From an uncultured beta proteobacterium (GTDB lineage: Bacteria; Pseudomonadota; Gammaproteobacteria; Burkholderiales; Burkholderiaceae_C), in assembly GCA_903909815.1 (NCBI GenBank), contig CAIVXG010000201.1, positions 23,170 through 87,169 of the forward strand: a DNA stretch of 64,000 nt. The letters are read 5' to 3'. The translations under genes were made by a program, and so were the position numbers. The notes under the pieces were generated by a model. That model searched no databases. It was not told the origin of the DNA and saw only the letters and a program-made list of their open reading frames with translations. This document shows, one piece after another, positions 42,869 through 51,399 of this stretch; positions within the stretch are counted from its first letter, which is position 1; each line of letters opens with the position of its first letter.

Positions 42869-43525
42869 ATGAAAATCCGTATCCTGATTGCCGATGATCA
42901 TAAAATGATCCGGGAACTGCTGTTCCACGTACTGCAGTCCCAATCCGACTGGGAGGTTGTAGCCCAGACCGGCGACGGCCTGGAGGTTGTGCCCCTGATT
43001 CAGGCCACAGCGCCACACGTTGTCTTCATGGACATTAGCATGCCTGGTTTGAATGGCATCGAACTCACCCGTAGCCTCAGGCAGCAATACCCACAGATCA
43101 AGGTGATTGCCTTGTCCGCCTACGACGACCAACGCCATGTACTGGACATGCTCGACGCTGGTGCCAGCGGCTATGTTACCAAGCGCGAAGCCAGCACCGA
43201 AGTGATCCATGCCGTGCGCGCGGTGCTACGCGGTCGCACCTACCTGTGTCCCGAAGTGACGGGTGTGGTCACCGAAACTATGCTTAGCCACACTGGCCGT
43301 GCGCGCTCTTCATCGGTGCTGGGCGAGCGCGAACGCCAGGTGCTCAGATTAGTGGCCACGGGACAAACTTCGAGCCAGATTGCCCAACAATTGCTGATTG
43401 CCACCTCCACGGTAGAGGTGCATCGGCGCAATATCATGCGCAAACTCGATCGCCACAGTGTGGCCGAGTTGGTGCGCTACGTGATGAACAACGAACGTTC
43501 CGATCACGACGCTTGGTCTAACTGA
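42869..43525 (+). CDS. NarL/LuxR-family response regulator
   Basis: A 218-residue two-domain regulator. The receiver (1-120) has the acidic pair DDH at the end of beta 1, phospho-acceptor Asp55 in VVFMDISMPG, Ser/Thr in VIALSAYDD and Lys in GYVTKREAS. The C-terminal GerE helix-turn-helix (about 150-210) has LGERERQVLRLVATGQTSSQIAQ and STVEVHRRNIMRKL. I used the ATG at 42869 because the receiver begins there; an in-frame start at 42824 adds a leader not typical of the family. No histidine kinase is adjacent, so it is an orphan in this window, perhaps tied to the upstream NarX/PilJ-type sensor protein. Confidence 0.92.
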   Translation: MKIRILIADDHKMIRELLFHVLQSQSDWEVVAQTGDGLEVVPLIQATAPHVVFMDISMPGLNGIELTRSLRQQYPQIKVIALSAYDDQRHVLDMLDAGASGYVTKREASTEVIHAVRAVLRGRTYLCPEVTGVVTETMLSHTGRARSSSVLGERERQVLRLVATGQTSSQIAQQLLIATSTVEVHRRNIMRKLDRHSVAELVRYVMNNERSDHDAWSN

Positions 43526-43550
43526 CCCCTTTCATCTTTTCTTGATAAAC

Positions 43551-43591
43551 GCCGGTTGCACTACCGGTTTTCCGGTAGTTGCAGTACCGGC
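43551..43591. terminator. Nested hairpin between convergent genes
   Basis: Inner arms ACTACCGG / CCGGTAGT (43560-43567 and 43572-43579) around TTTT, with outer arms GCCGGT / ACCGGC (43551-43556 and 43586-43591). It lies 25 bases after the response-regulator stop and before the convergent DUF1501 stop. There is no T-run, so a bidirectional terminator is probable but unproven; a protein-binding palindrome is the alternative. Confidence 0.5.
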
Positions 43592-43787
43592 TTCAGAGGA
43601 TGGTGCTTGCCAAGAAGCACCTAAAGTGCTGTCCATGTTCGCTTGATTTAGTGCATCTCAGTCGGCACAGCGACAGCAGGGACTGCACCATACCCTCGAA
43701 GGAAATCCTGATGAATCTTGGATAAAGCAACTTCTTTTCTGGAAATTTCCGGAATCTGTTTTTGGGCCGTTATGAATACGCACTGTC

Positions 43788-44978
43788 TCAGACCAGGCCA
43801 ATATCCCTGGATTTAACTTCGGCAAACACGCGTTCCAGATCAGTTTGCGAGAGGCCGTACATCCGGGCAAAGAGGCCGGCCATGGTTTCGCGGTATTCAT
43901 TGAGGACGGGATAGTCGCGGTTTTGAAACAGGGTCTTTTGAGCCACCTGCACCTGTTCTCCGGTGACTTTGCCGCCAGCGGCGCCAAGGGTACCGCCCAG
44001 CACCCAGTACACGGTGCCGTGTCCGTGGTCAGTGCCACGCGTTCCGTTTTCGCGCAAGGTACGCCCGAACTCTGATATGACCATCACCACCGTTTGCTTC
44101 CATACCGGCCCCATCTCCTGCGCGAAACCGGCCAAGCCCCGCCCCAAGTCGGCCAGGTTGTTGGCCAAAGAGCCCTGGGCGCTCCCCTCGTTGATATGCG
44201 TATCCCATCCGCCAATGTCGACAAAGCCGATTTGGTAGCGATCACGCATCAGACGGGCAATGCGGCGCGCTTCCAGTTCGAAGCCCTTGGCGGAAATGGC
44301 GCCGCGGTTGGCCATCTGCATTTCCTGGTCGAATTCGCGGGCCACCTCCTGACGCAGATCCAAGCCTTCTCGAACGGCGCCTTCCAGTGCATGGCCCTTG
44401 TACATGGCGGCCAGAACGCTGGACTGGCGCGCATCAAAGGCGGGCTTACCGACTCCCTTGAGCGAAATATTTGCTACGCCAATCTCACCCTTAAATATGG
44501 TTGGAAGTGCGTCAGTGAAGGAAATGGGCGTGCCCCCTAGCACTTGGGCCAGTCGGTACATAAAGCCGGAATTGATCACTCCCTGGGTCTGGGCACTCAG
44601 ACCCGCTTCGATGCTGTCTTGCGTTTCAAAGTGACTGCGCGTGGTGTCGTTGCTACCGGAAAACGGAATGAAACAAGCCTCGTTGTTGGCAAACAGCGGG
44701 CCCACGCTTTCGCGCAGGGCGGGGTGAAGCCCCCAGTCCGCGTCCAGACGAATCGCCGCGTTGGCATTTTGCATATCGGGTTTGGACACCGCGATGGTTG
44801 GGCGTGATTCGTAATAAAAACTGCTGGACGTGGGTATCAGCAGGTTGGCAGCGTCATACCCGCCGCGCAGAAAGACCAGCAGAAAGCGCGGTTGGTTGAT
44901 GCCGGCCGCAAACAGCCGAATGCCCGGTGTCAGCAGCGGGGCAAGAAGACTGGCTCGTAGAAGATGGCGTCTTTGCAT
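43788..44978 (-). CDS. DUF1501 secreted protein
   Basis: A 396-residue protein beginning MQRRHLLRASLLAPLL, a twin-arginine-like leader. The body is the DUF1501 fold of the alkaline-phosphatase/sulfatase superfamily: FLRGGYDAANLLIP, DWGLHPAL, SHFETQDSIE and the metal-site-like VMVISEFGRTLRENGTRGTDHGHG, followed by WVLGG. Function in this family is not established. It follows the DUF1800 gene with 36 bases between them; this pair is conserved together in many bacteria, so the two act in one exported complex or pathway. Convergent with the response regulator. Confidence 0.9.
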   Translation of the reverse strand: MQRRHLLRASLLAPLLTPGIRLFAAGINQPRFLLVFLRGGYDAANLLIPTSSSFYYESRPTIAVSKPDMQNANAAIRLDADWGLHPALRESVGPLFANNEACFIPFSGSNDTTRSHFETQDSIEAGLSAQTQGVINSGFMYRLAQVLGGTPISFTDALPTIFKGEIGVANISLKGVGKPAFDARQSSVLAAMYKGHALEGAVREGLDLRQEVAREFDQEMQMANRGAISAKGFELEARRIARLMRDRYQIGFVDIGGWDTHINEGSAQGSLANNLADLGRGLAGFAQEMGPVWKQTVVMVISEFGRTLRENGTRGTDHGHGTVYWVLGGTLGAAGGKVTGEQVQVAQKTLFQNRDYPVLNEYRETMAGLFARMYGLSQTDLERVFAEVKSRDIGLV

Positions 44979-45014
44979 GGCTTGAAGCGGGTGTGCCCGT
45001 CCTCATGAAGTGTT

Positions 45015-46571
45015 TCAGTGGTACATGAATTCCGGTGAGCCCAGGAAATAGGCATTCCATTCCCATTGGGTCGCAGCGCTGGCCAATCCCTCGCGCGTGC
45101 GCTTGGACAGGGTAGGTTCGATCGCCTCGTAGTACAAGCGACTGCTCAATTGGGGAAAGCCTGTGACTTGAGCAGGACTGCCGTCATCTGGATCAAACAA
45201 CCCGGCATTGCCACTTCCAATCCATTTAGCAATCTCGAACCTTTTGCTCATCTGGCCGCTGCTGTCCCAATCGGCCTCACGTAGGCCATAGCCGTCGGGG
45301 GTGAGATGGCCGTAAAACCCTTCACCCAGCGCATTGAGCATGTTGTTGGCAGGTTTAAGGTTGGCAAACGTCTTGCCCTCTTGGGTTCGCGCGTCGTAGG
45401 CAAGACGCAAGGACGAGGCCACGTAGTGCATGGGATCTTTGAACTTGTGGCCCAGACTGGCATGGAATTCCTTGGAATTGAACATCACCCGCAACACGGC
45501 AGGAATATCGCCACCCGTCCGTGAGAACGCCTTGGCCATCTGTTCAACCAGCGCCGTGGACGGCTCATCTGCTACGAAATAGGTCGCAACCTTCTTGCAA
45601 ATGAAAAGGGCCGTTGCCGGGTTCTTCATGATGACATCGAGAGCGTTGTCAATTTCGCCCAACCCTGTGCCGTCAATTGCCACACCCAGAAGGGTCTTAA
45701 CTCCAAAATCGTGGCGGGCAGGATTAAATTCAAAAGCACCATCGGTTACCACGACGGCCGTCAGTGCGGTGCCCTTCGGTCGCGGCGGCTGGAAATTGGA
45801 AACTACGCCTACGCCCGTCAGAATGCGCGCCATCTCCTGAACATCCTTCTGGGTGTAGCCGCCATTGACGCCCATGGTGTGCAGTTCCAGTAGTTCGCGT
45901 GCATAGTTTTCGTTGATCTTATTCACTGAACTCTGGGCGTTGTCCAAGTAGACGAGCATAGCGGGATGACGCAAGGTGGCGCTCACGAGGTCGCGGAAAT
46001 TGCCCAAAGCGTTGGCACGGATGGCATTTTCTTCATAGTCGGCCACCGTCCAGCGAAGGTTTCCCTTATAACGAAAAACACTGAAATGGTTGAGCCAGAA
46101 CCAGGTCATCTGTTCCCTTAGCTGGGAACTCGAATAAACTGCCCGCAGCAAATGTCGCTTGGCCGCCTCCAAGGCCACGCGGTCCTGCGCAGCGTTGAGT
46201 GCCTGGCGAGCCTTGCTTTTGTCTTCACCATCAGGCATGGCGTTGATGCGCCGGTTTTCCGTATCTGCATCAACCAGGAGTTGGTAGGCTGAGCGCGAGC
46301 TAATGGACAAAGCCGCGATGGCCCGCTGCGCAGAAAGCGGCAGAGCGTCATCCACAGACCTGAGTTGTGCCTCCAAGTAGGCCTTTCGTCCCATGCTGCG
46401 GTAATCATTCAGGGTCAGGCTATCTATGCCGTAGGTGATGCGGTTCAGCCACTGAATATCGTCTGCCGCCAGGGTCGGCTGTGCCGCGTAGGACCAGTGG
46501 CCAGTCACAAGTAGCGCGCCGGGAAACACCCAGTACGTGATCAACAGCACCGCGATCTTGCAGATATTCAT
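45015..46571 (-). CDS. DUF1800 secreted protein
   Basis: A 518-residue protein. From the ATG at 46571 (GGGAGTGAACGAA upstream) a signal sequence NICKIAVLLITYWVFPGALLVTG is followed by the DUF1800 core: LNRITYGIDSLTLNDY, QMTWFWLNHFSVF, NENYARELLELHTMGVNGGYTQKDV and the C-terminal HPEF-like block. The ORF is open to 46700, but that leader is hydrophilic and lacks a site. The HTMGVNGGY motif is the family's hallmark. Function unknown; it is always expressed with a DUF1501 partner, here the next gene. Export is predicted. Confidence 0.9.
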   Translation of the reverse strand: MNICKIAVLLITYWVFPGALLVTGHWSYAAQPTLAADDIQWLNRITYGIDSLTLNDYRSMGRKAYLEAQLRSVDDALPLSAQRAIAALSISSRSAYQLLVDADTENRRINAMPDGEDKSKARQALNAAQDRVALEAAKRHLLRAVYSSSQLREQMTWFWLNHFSVFRYKGNLRWTVADYEENAIRANALGNFRDLVSATLRHPAMLVYLDNAQSSVNKINENYARELLELHTMGVNGGYTQKDVQEMARILTGVGVVSNFQPPRPKGTALTAVVVTDGAFEFNPARHDFGVKTLLGVAIDGTGLGEIDNALDVIMKNPATALFICKKVATYFVADEPSTALVEQMAKAFSRTGGDIPAVLRVMFNSKEFHASLGHKFKDPMHYVASSLRLAYDARTQEGKTFANLKPANNMLNALGEGFYGHLTPDGYGLREADWDSSGQMSKRFEIAKWIGSGNAGLFDPDDGSPAQVTGFPQLSSRLYYEAIEPTLSKRTREGLASAATQWEWNAYFLGSPEFMYH

Positions 46572-46798
46572 TTCGTTCACTCCCAATCTGGTCTTGCTGT
46601 CTAACTTGAAACCGTCCGCTACCGGTGCCAGCACGTGCTGCCTTAGCTGCCACCATTTTGGCGCGTCGGCCGCGGTCAACCCCACAGCCCCAGGATTCAA
46701 GCCAGATGCCGGGTACAGTGTAGTGTTACCCCGTCTAATGGACGGCTACAAGATTGAGCTGATCCAACGATAGTTTTCATTTCCAAAGAAGGTTTCAT

Positions 46799-47251
46799 AT
46801 GCAAGGCTTTTTCTCTGCACGGGCACTGCGTCCATTGGGCACGATCCTCGCCCTGTGCAGTTTGCTGCTGGCCGGCATGGCGCAGGCCCAGAACGGAACC
46901 GTGCGCCTGATCGTGGAGTTTGCGCCAGGCGGCGGGCAGATTGCGGCACAACTGCTCAAGAGCGCGGCGCCCGACGGCAACACCTTCTTCCTGTGGCACG
47001 ACCACACGATTTCGATCCTGCCGGTGGTGGTGAAGAATCCGGACTTCGATCCGGGCAAGGACTTCGTGGCCGTCTTGGGCCGCGCACGCGAGCCCGGCTT
47101 GCCCGATCTGGCCCTGCCCGATGTGCGCGAGCGTTTGGAGGCCATGGGTTTGAGCATGGGCTACACCACCGGCGCCCAGCTTGCCGTGCGCGAGCGAGCC
47201 TACACCCAGACCTGGACGCGCATCATCAAGACCAGCGGCTTGCAGGCGTAA
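46799..47251 (+). pseudogene. Internally deleted Bug/TctC receptor
   Basis: A 150-codon ORF with AAGG before the ATG and a good signal peptide (LGTILALCSLLLAGMAQAQ). VRLIVEFAPGGG matches strand 1 of Bug receptors, then the text jumps to AAPDGNTFFLWHDHTISILP and NPDFDPGKDFVAV, and jumps again to the C-terminal DVRERLEAMGLSMGYTTGAQLA. Intact Bug proteins have about 320 residues, as the neighbour at 49103-50077 does, so roughly 35 and then 130 residues are missing, both in frame. It cannot form the two-lobed binding site, so I call it a pseudogene, though it may still be translated and secreted. dacB starts 3 bases later. Confidence 0.8.
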
Positions 47252-47254
47252 TAA

Positions 47255-48724
47255 ATGGTGCGCACCCTGCTCACTGCGCGTCAAGTTCTCGCATTTGCAA
47301 TCTTTTGCACTGCGGTGCTGGGCGCGAATGCGCAAAGCGCCCTGCCCGACAGCGTGCGGGCCGCACTGGCGCAGGCGCAGTTGCCAGAGTCGTCTCTTGC
47401 TGTCCTGGTTCTGCCCCTGTCGGGTACCAGCGCGCGCCTGAGCCACGGAGCCGACCAGGCGCTGGCACCGGCCTCGACCATGAAGCTGCTGACCACGGTG
47501 ATTGCGCTGGAAGAACTGGGCCCCACGTTTCGCTGGCGCACGCAGTTGCTGGCGCAGCGCAGCGCACAGGGAGCGACGCTGCACGGGCCCCTGTACCTGC
47601 GCGGCGGCGGCGACCCGAACCTGACATGGCAAGGCCTGCAACTCATGCTGCGCGCCTTGCGCGCCCAGGGCGTGCGTCAGCTGCGTGGTGACATCGTGCT
47701 GGACCGCAGTTACTTCGCGCCCGAGCGTCCCGATCTGGGTGCACCGCAGTTCGACGAGTCGCCCGACGCCTACTACAACGTCATTCCAGACGCACTGCTG
47801 CTGAGCAGCAACTTGCTCGACCTGGACTTGCGCTCGGATGCGCACCTGCTCACGCCGACGCTGCGCACGCCGCTGGCGGACGTGCAGTTGCACAGTCGGC
47901 AAACCCTGATCGACGCCGACTGCAAGAGCTGGGACGAGGGCTGGCTCATGCCCGAACTGCGCCAGGACAAACGCGGCACGGTTCACATCACCTTGCTCGG
48001 GACTTTCCCCAAGAACTGTTCGGCCAGCACCAGCAGCAACCTGCTGGTGCGCAACCTGTTCATAGAACGCGCCTTGCGCGCCCTGTGGCGCGAGCTCGGC
48101 GGCAGCTGGGTCGGACAGGTTCGCGACGGCGTCGCGCCGGTGGACGCGAAGATATTGGTTGAGAAGATTTCGGACACCTTGGCCGACACTGTGAAGCGGG
48201 TCAACAAAAAAAGCGACAACGCCATGGCGCGCGCGCTCTTCCTCACACTGGGCGCCGAATACGCCGCCAAGGGCGGCTATGCGAATCACCTCGATGCGGC
48301 CCAGGGCCGCATCCGGGATTGGTTGGCGCGCCACGGCATCGACGCCGCCGCACTGGTGCTGGAGAACGGTTCAGGACTGTCGCGCTCGGAGCGCATCACG
48401 CCGCGCCAACTGGCCCAGGTGTTGCAGGCCAGCGTCTCCGGTCTATGGTCGCCCGAACTGGCCACCAGCTTGCCGATCGCTGCGCTGGACGGCAGCATGC
48501 GCCGTCGCCTCAAGGACACACCGGCGGCGTTGCGTGCGCGCATCAAAACTGGCACCCTGCGCGACGCTACGGCCGTGGCGGGCTACGTGATGGATACCAG
48601 CGGCACAAGCTGGATTGTGGTGGGAATCGTCAACAGCCCCGACGCAAAAAGAGGCCGCGCTGCGCTCGATGCGCTGATTGTCTGGGCGGCCGAGGTGCCC
48701 ACGACGGTTCAAACGCTGCCGTAA
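47255..48724 (+). CDS. dacB: D-alanyl-D-alanine carboxypeptidase/endopeptidase (PBP4)
   Basis: A 489-residue class C penicillin-binding protein of the periplasm that trims or cuts peptidoglycan cross-links. A signal peptide (FAIFCTAVLGANAQ) precedes the catalytic SxxK in PASTMKLLT (about residue 73), the SxN triad in KKSDNAMAR (about 323) and KTG in RIKTGTLRDATAVAGYV (about 430). The insertion between SxxK and SxN that forms extra domains is present. It starts 3 bases after the Bug remnant without its own strong site, so it may rely on translation coming from that ORF, which could explain why the remnant persists. Confidence 0.94.
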   Translation: MVRTLLTARQVLAFAIFCTAVLGANAQSALPDSVRAALAQAQLPESSLAVLVLPLSGTSARLSHGADQALAPASTMKLLTTVIALEELGPTFRWRTQLLAQRSAQGATLHGPLYLRGGGDPNLTWQGLQLMLRALRAQGVRQLRGDIVLDRSYFAPERPDLGAPQFDESPDAYYNVIPDALLLSSNLLDLDLRSDAHLLTPTLRTPLADVQLHSRQTLIDADCKSWDEGWLMPELRQDKRGTVHITLLGTFPKNCSASTSSNLLVRNLFIERALRALWRELGGSWVGQVRDGVAPVDAKILVEKISDTLADTVKRVNKKSDNAMARALFLTLGAEYAAKGGYANHLDAAQGRIRDWLARHGIDAAALVLENGSGLSRSERITPRQLAQVLQASVSGLWSPELATSLPIAALDGSMRRRLKDTPAALRARIKTGTLRDATAVAGYVMDTSGTSWIVVGIVNSPDAKRGRAALDALIVWAAEVPTTVQTLP

Positions 48725-48782
48725 ATCAGCGCCATACGGTATTCTTGGGCGCTGAGTGCTTTTGCAAACCCTGAACTGGAAG

Positions 48783-49103
48783 ATGACCATGATCCTTGAA
48801 CTCGCCGACATCCGCATTCACCCTGGCCAGCAGGCCGCCTTTGACGAAGCCATTCAGCGCGGCCTGAACACCGTCATTTGCCGGGCCACGGGCTTTCGCG
48901 GCTTCAAGGTGAACAAAGGCATCGAGTCGCCCGAGCGCTACGTGTTGACGATCTTCTGGGACACGCTGGAAGACCACACCGTTGCCTTTCGCCAGTCCGA
49001 ATTATTCAGCCAATGGCGCGCCATTGTCGGCCCCTTTTTCGCGTCGCCGCCGGTGGTGGAACATTTCGATCTGCTGGCGCGTTCGGTCTCGGAGAAGGGG
49101 TGA
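48783..49103 (+). CDS. ABM-domain (antibiotic biosynthesis monooxygenase) protein
   Basis: A 106-residue ferredoxin-like alpha-beta-barrel protein. ILELADIRIHPGQQAAFDEAI, then GFRGFKVNKGIESPERYVLTIFWDTLEDH and VVEHFDLL, match the ABM family, which contains small cofactor-free monooxygenases and haem-degrading proteins. GGAAG precedes the ATG at 48783; the ATG at 48789 is equally possible. Its stop overlaps the Bug-receptor start (TGATG at 49101-49105), so the two are coupled. It probably acts on a small organic substrate, but which one is unknown. Confidence 0.85.
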   Translation: MTMILELADIRIHPGQQAAFDEAIQRGLNTVICRATGFRGFKVNKGIESPERYVLTIFWDTLEDHTVAFRQSELFSQWRAIVGPFFASPPVVEHFDLLARSVSEKG

Positions 49104-50077
49104 TGCCCTTTTACTCTTCACGCCTGCGCACGGCAGCAGTGCTGGCAACCGCGCTGCTGCTTTCTTCCTGGTCGACGGCGCAAACCACCTGGCCCACGCG
49201 GCCGTTGCGCCTGATCGTTGGCTTCCCCGCCGGCAGCACACCCGACATCTCGGCCCGCGCCTTGGCCGAAGCCCTTGCCAAAACCCTGGGCCAGGCGGTG
49301 TACGTCGAGAACAAACCCGGTGCCTCGGGCAACATCGCAGCAGATCAGGTGGCCAAGGCCAGGGACGACCACACGCTGGGAGTTGTGATCAACGGCAACC
49401 TGACATCAGCCAAGATGCTATACCCCAAGCTGCCTTACGACCCGGCCAAGGATTTCAGCCTGATTTCACTGCTCACCACCGCCCCGCTGGTGCTGGTGGC
49501 GCCACCGAATCTTCCAGGCGGTGCGGAATTTATTGCTGCAGCACGCGCTGCCGGCAGCCGCTGGAACTACGGCTCGGTCGGCCTGGGCTCGGTCGGGCAT
49601 CTGGGCATGGAGTTGCTGCAATCCAAGGTGGGCAAGATGAGCGCGGTGCACGTCCCCTACCCGGGCAACCCGCAAATCGTCAACGGCATTTTGAGTGGCC
49701 AAGTGCAGATGGCATTGGTGCCGCCCGGCATCGCCATGCCGCTGGTGCATGCGGGCAAGCTGCGCGCCATCGGCTTGAGCGGTGGGCGCAGCACCCTGGT
49801 GCCGGATGTGGCGCCTTTATCGGAGGCGGGCGTGCACGACTTCAAGCTGGAGGTGTGGACCGCGCTGGTCGGTCCCGCCCAGCTGTCCAAGGCGGCACAG
49901 AAGCGCCTGAGCGTCGCAGTACCGCAGGCGATGCACGACCCTCAAACCCGTCAGATTCTGTTCAACCAGGGTTGGAGCGCGATTGGCACCTCGCCGGAGG
50001 GACTGCGCAGCCGCATCCTGGAAGAAACCGCGCTGCTTGGCGGCATCATCGCCACGCAGGGTATCAAGCTGGAATAA
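49103..50077 (+). CDS. Bug/TctC tripartite tricarboxylate receptor
   Basis: A 324-residue periplasmic receptor. A signal peptide (AAVLATALLLSSWSTAQ) precedes PLRLIVGFPAGSTPDISARALAEAL, VENKPGASGNIAADQVAKA, YDPAKDFSLISLL and the ligand-cleft segment HVPYPGNPQIVNGILSGQV, the ordinary Bug pattern. Such receptors bind carboxylates or aromatic acids for TctAB permeases or sensors; the TctAB genes are not nearby. It follows the ABM gene (overlap) and precedes the FAH hydrolase after 49 bases. The neighbours suggest that it captures an organic acid degraded by these enzymes. Confidence 0.92.
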   Translation: MPFYSSRLRTAAVLATALLLSSWSTAQTTWPTRPLRLIVGFPAGSTPDISARALAEALAKTLGQAVYVENKPGASGNIAADQVAKARDDHTLGVVINGNLTSAKMLYPKLPYDPAKDFSLISLLTTAPLVLVAPPNLPGGAEFIAAARAAGSRWNYGSVGLGSVGHLGMELLQSKVGKMSAVHVPYPGNPQIVNGILSGQVQMALVPPGIAMPLVHAGKLRAIGLSGGRSTLVPDVAPLSEAGVHDFKLEVWTALVGPAQLSKAAQKRLSVAVPQAMHDPQTRQILFNQGWSAIGTSPEGLRSRILEETALLGGIIATQGIKLE

Positions 50078-50126
50078 TTCACCCGCTTCACGCTCAGCCA
50101 CCTGAATTCAAACACAAGGAACTTCC

Positions 50127-50834
50127 ATGTCCAGCTCCGAATCTTTCGTCATCCCGGCTTGGCCCATCACCCGTGTACCGGTCGTAGGCCACAGCGCCGA
50201 CTTTCCGGTACACCGCATCTACTGCGTCGGCCGCAACTACGAGGACCACGCCAAGGAGATGGGATTCACCGGGCGCGAGCCACCGTTCTTCTTCATGAAG
50301 CCTGCCGATGCGGCGCTGGTCGTGAACACCGGCGTGACAGCCTCCCTGCCCTACCCCAGCCTGACGCGGAATTTCCACTATGAAATCGAACTGGTGGTGG
50401 CCATCGGCAAGGGCGGAAAGAACATCGCCGCGGCCGATGCGCAGCAACACATTTACGGTTACGCCGTGGGCCTGGACATGACGCGGCGCGATCTTCAGGG
50501 CGAGATGAAGAAGCAGGGCCGACCCTGGTGCATCGGTAAAGGCTTCGACTTTTCCGCTCCGATCGCGCCCATCACGCCGGCAGCGCAGGCCGGGGACGTG
50601 GAACACGCCGAAATCTACCTTCAGGTCAACGGCCAGGACCGTCAGCGCGGCAACGTGTCGCAACTGATCTGGAACATCGCGGAAACGATAGAACAACTGT
50701 CGGCCGCTTGGGAATTGCAGCCAGGTGACCTGATTTATACCGGTACCCCCGCGGGCGTGGGCCCGGTGGTGGTGGGCGACTTGATGCAGGGCGGCATTGC
50801 CGGTTTGACGCCACTCCAATTGCGCGTGGTCTGA
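50127..50834 (+). CDS. Fumarylacetoacetate-hydrolase family protein (fumarylpyruvate hydrolase-like)
   Basis: A 235-residue FAH-fold enzyme. FPVHRIYCVGRNYEDHAKEMGF and REPPFFFMKPADA form the N-terminal part; the metal ligands are the glutamates of HYEIELVVAIG and the aspartate of GYAVGLDMTRRDLQ, and the end has GDLIYTGTPAGVGPV. The sequence is closest in pattern to fumarylpyruvate hydrolases of the gentisate pathway, which give fumarate and pyruvate. No ring-cleavage dioxygenase is in the window, so the exact substrate is not settled. AAGGAA-like site before the ATG; the Nudix gene starts 4 bases after its stop. Confidence 0.9.
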   Translation: MSSSESFVIPAWPITRVPVVGHSADFPVHRIYCVGRNYEDHAKEMGFTGREPPFFFMKPADAALVVNTGVTASLPYPSLTRNFHYEIELVVAIGKGGKNIAAADAQQHIYGYAVGLDMTRRDLQGEMKKQGRPWCIGKGFDFSAPIAPITPAAQAGDVEHAEIYLQVNGQDRQRGNVSQLIWNIAETIEQLSAAWELQPGDLIYTGTPAGVGPVVVGDLMQGGIAGLTPLQLRVV

Positions 50835-50837
50835 TCG

Positions 50838-51383
50838 ATGCTGAGTTTGCCCATCAAGCACTGCAAGAACTGCGGCACGGCAGTGCACTACCGGGTGCCC
50901 GACGACGGCGATACGAAGCCGCGTGCGGTGTGCCCGCAGTGCCTGACCATCCACTACGAAAATCCCTTGAACGTGGTTGGCACCGTTCCCTACCTTGACC
51001 AACGCGTGTTGCTGTGCAAGCGCAATATCGAGCCGCGCCGCGGCAAGTGGACGCTGCCCGCGGGTTTCATGGAGCTCAATGAAACACTGGCGCAGGGTGC
51101 GGCCCGAGAAACCCTGGAAGAAAGCGGTGCCCAGTTTGAGATGGAGAGTCTGTTCAGCGTCCTGAGTGTGGTGCGCACGGGCCAGGTGCATGTTTTTTAC
51201 CGCGCCAAACTGCTCAGCGACCAGTTCGACCCGGGACACGAAACGATGGAGGCGCGCTTGTTCACTGAGGCCGACATACCCTGGGATGAGATCGCCTTCA
51301 CCACCGTGCGCGAAACCCTGCACCGCTATTTTTCAGATCGCTCGCTGGGCCGCTACGCGGTGCATGACATCGACATCGCCTAA
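50838..51383 (+). CDS. Nudix hydrolase with zinc ribbon
   Basis: A 181-residue protein. An N-terminal zinc ribbon (KHCKNCGTAV and RAVCPQCLTIHY, two CxxC pairs) precedes the Nudix domain, whose box GFMELNETLAQGAARETLEESGAQ is complete, including the REx2EE core. This arrangement is found in NADH pyrophosphatase/ADP-ribose type Nudix proteins. It removes nucleotides linked to other moieties; the cofactor handled is not known. It lies tightly between the FAH gene (3-base gap) and the PhnD-like gene (16-base gap), so it belongs to the same operon. Confidence 0.9.
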   Translation: MLSLPIKHCKNCGTAVHYRVPDDGDTKPRAVCPQCLTIHYENPLNVVGTVPYLDQRVLLCKRNIEPRRGKWTLPAGFMELNETLAQGAARETLEESGAQFEMESLFSVLSVVRTGQVHVFYRAKLLSDQFDPGHETMEARLFTEADIPWDEIAFTTVRETLHRYFSDRSLGRYAVHDIDIA

Positions 51384-51399
51384 ATCGAAAGGTTCCAAA

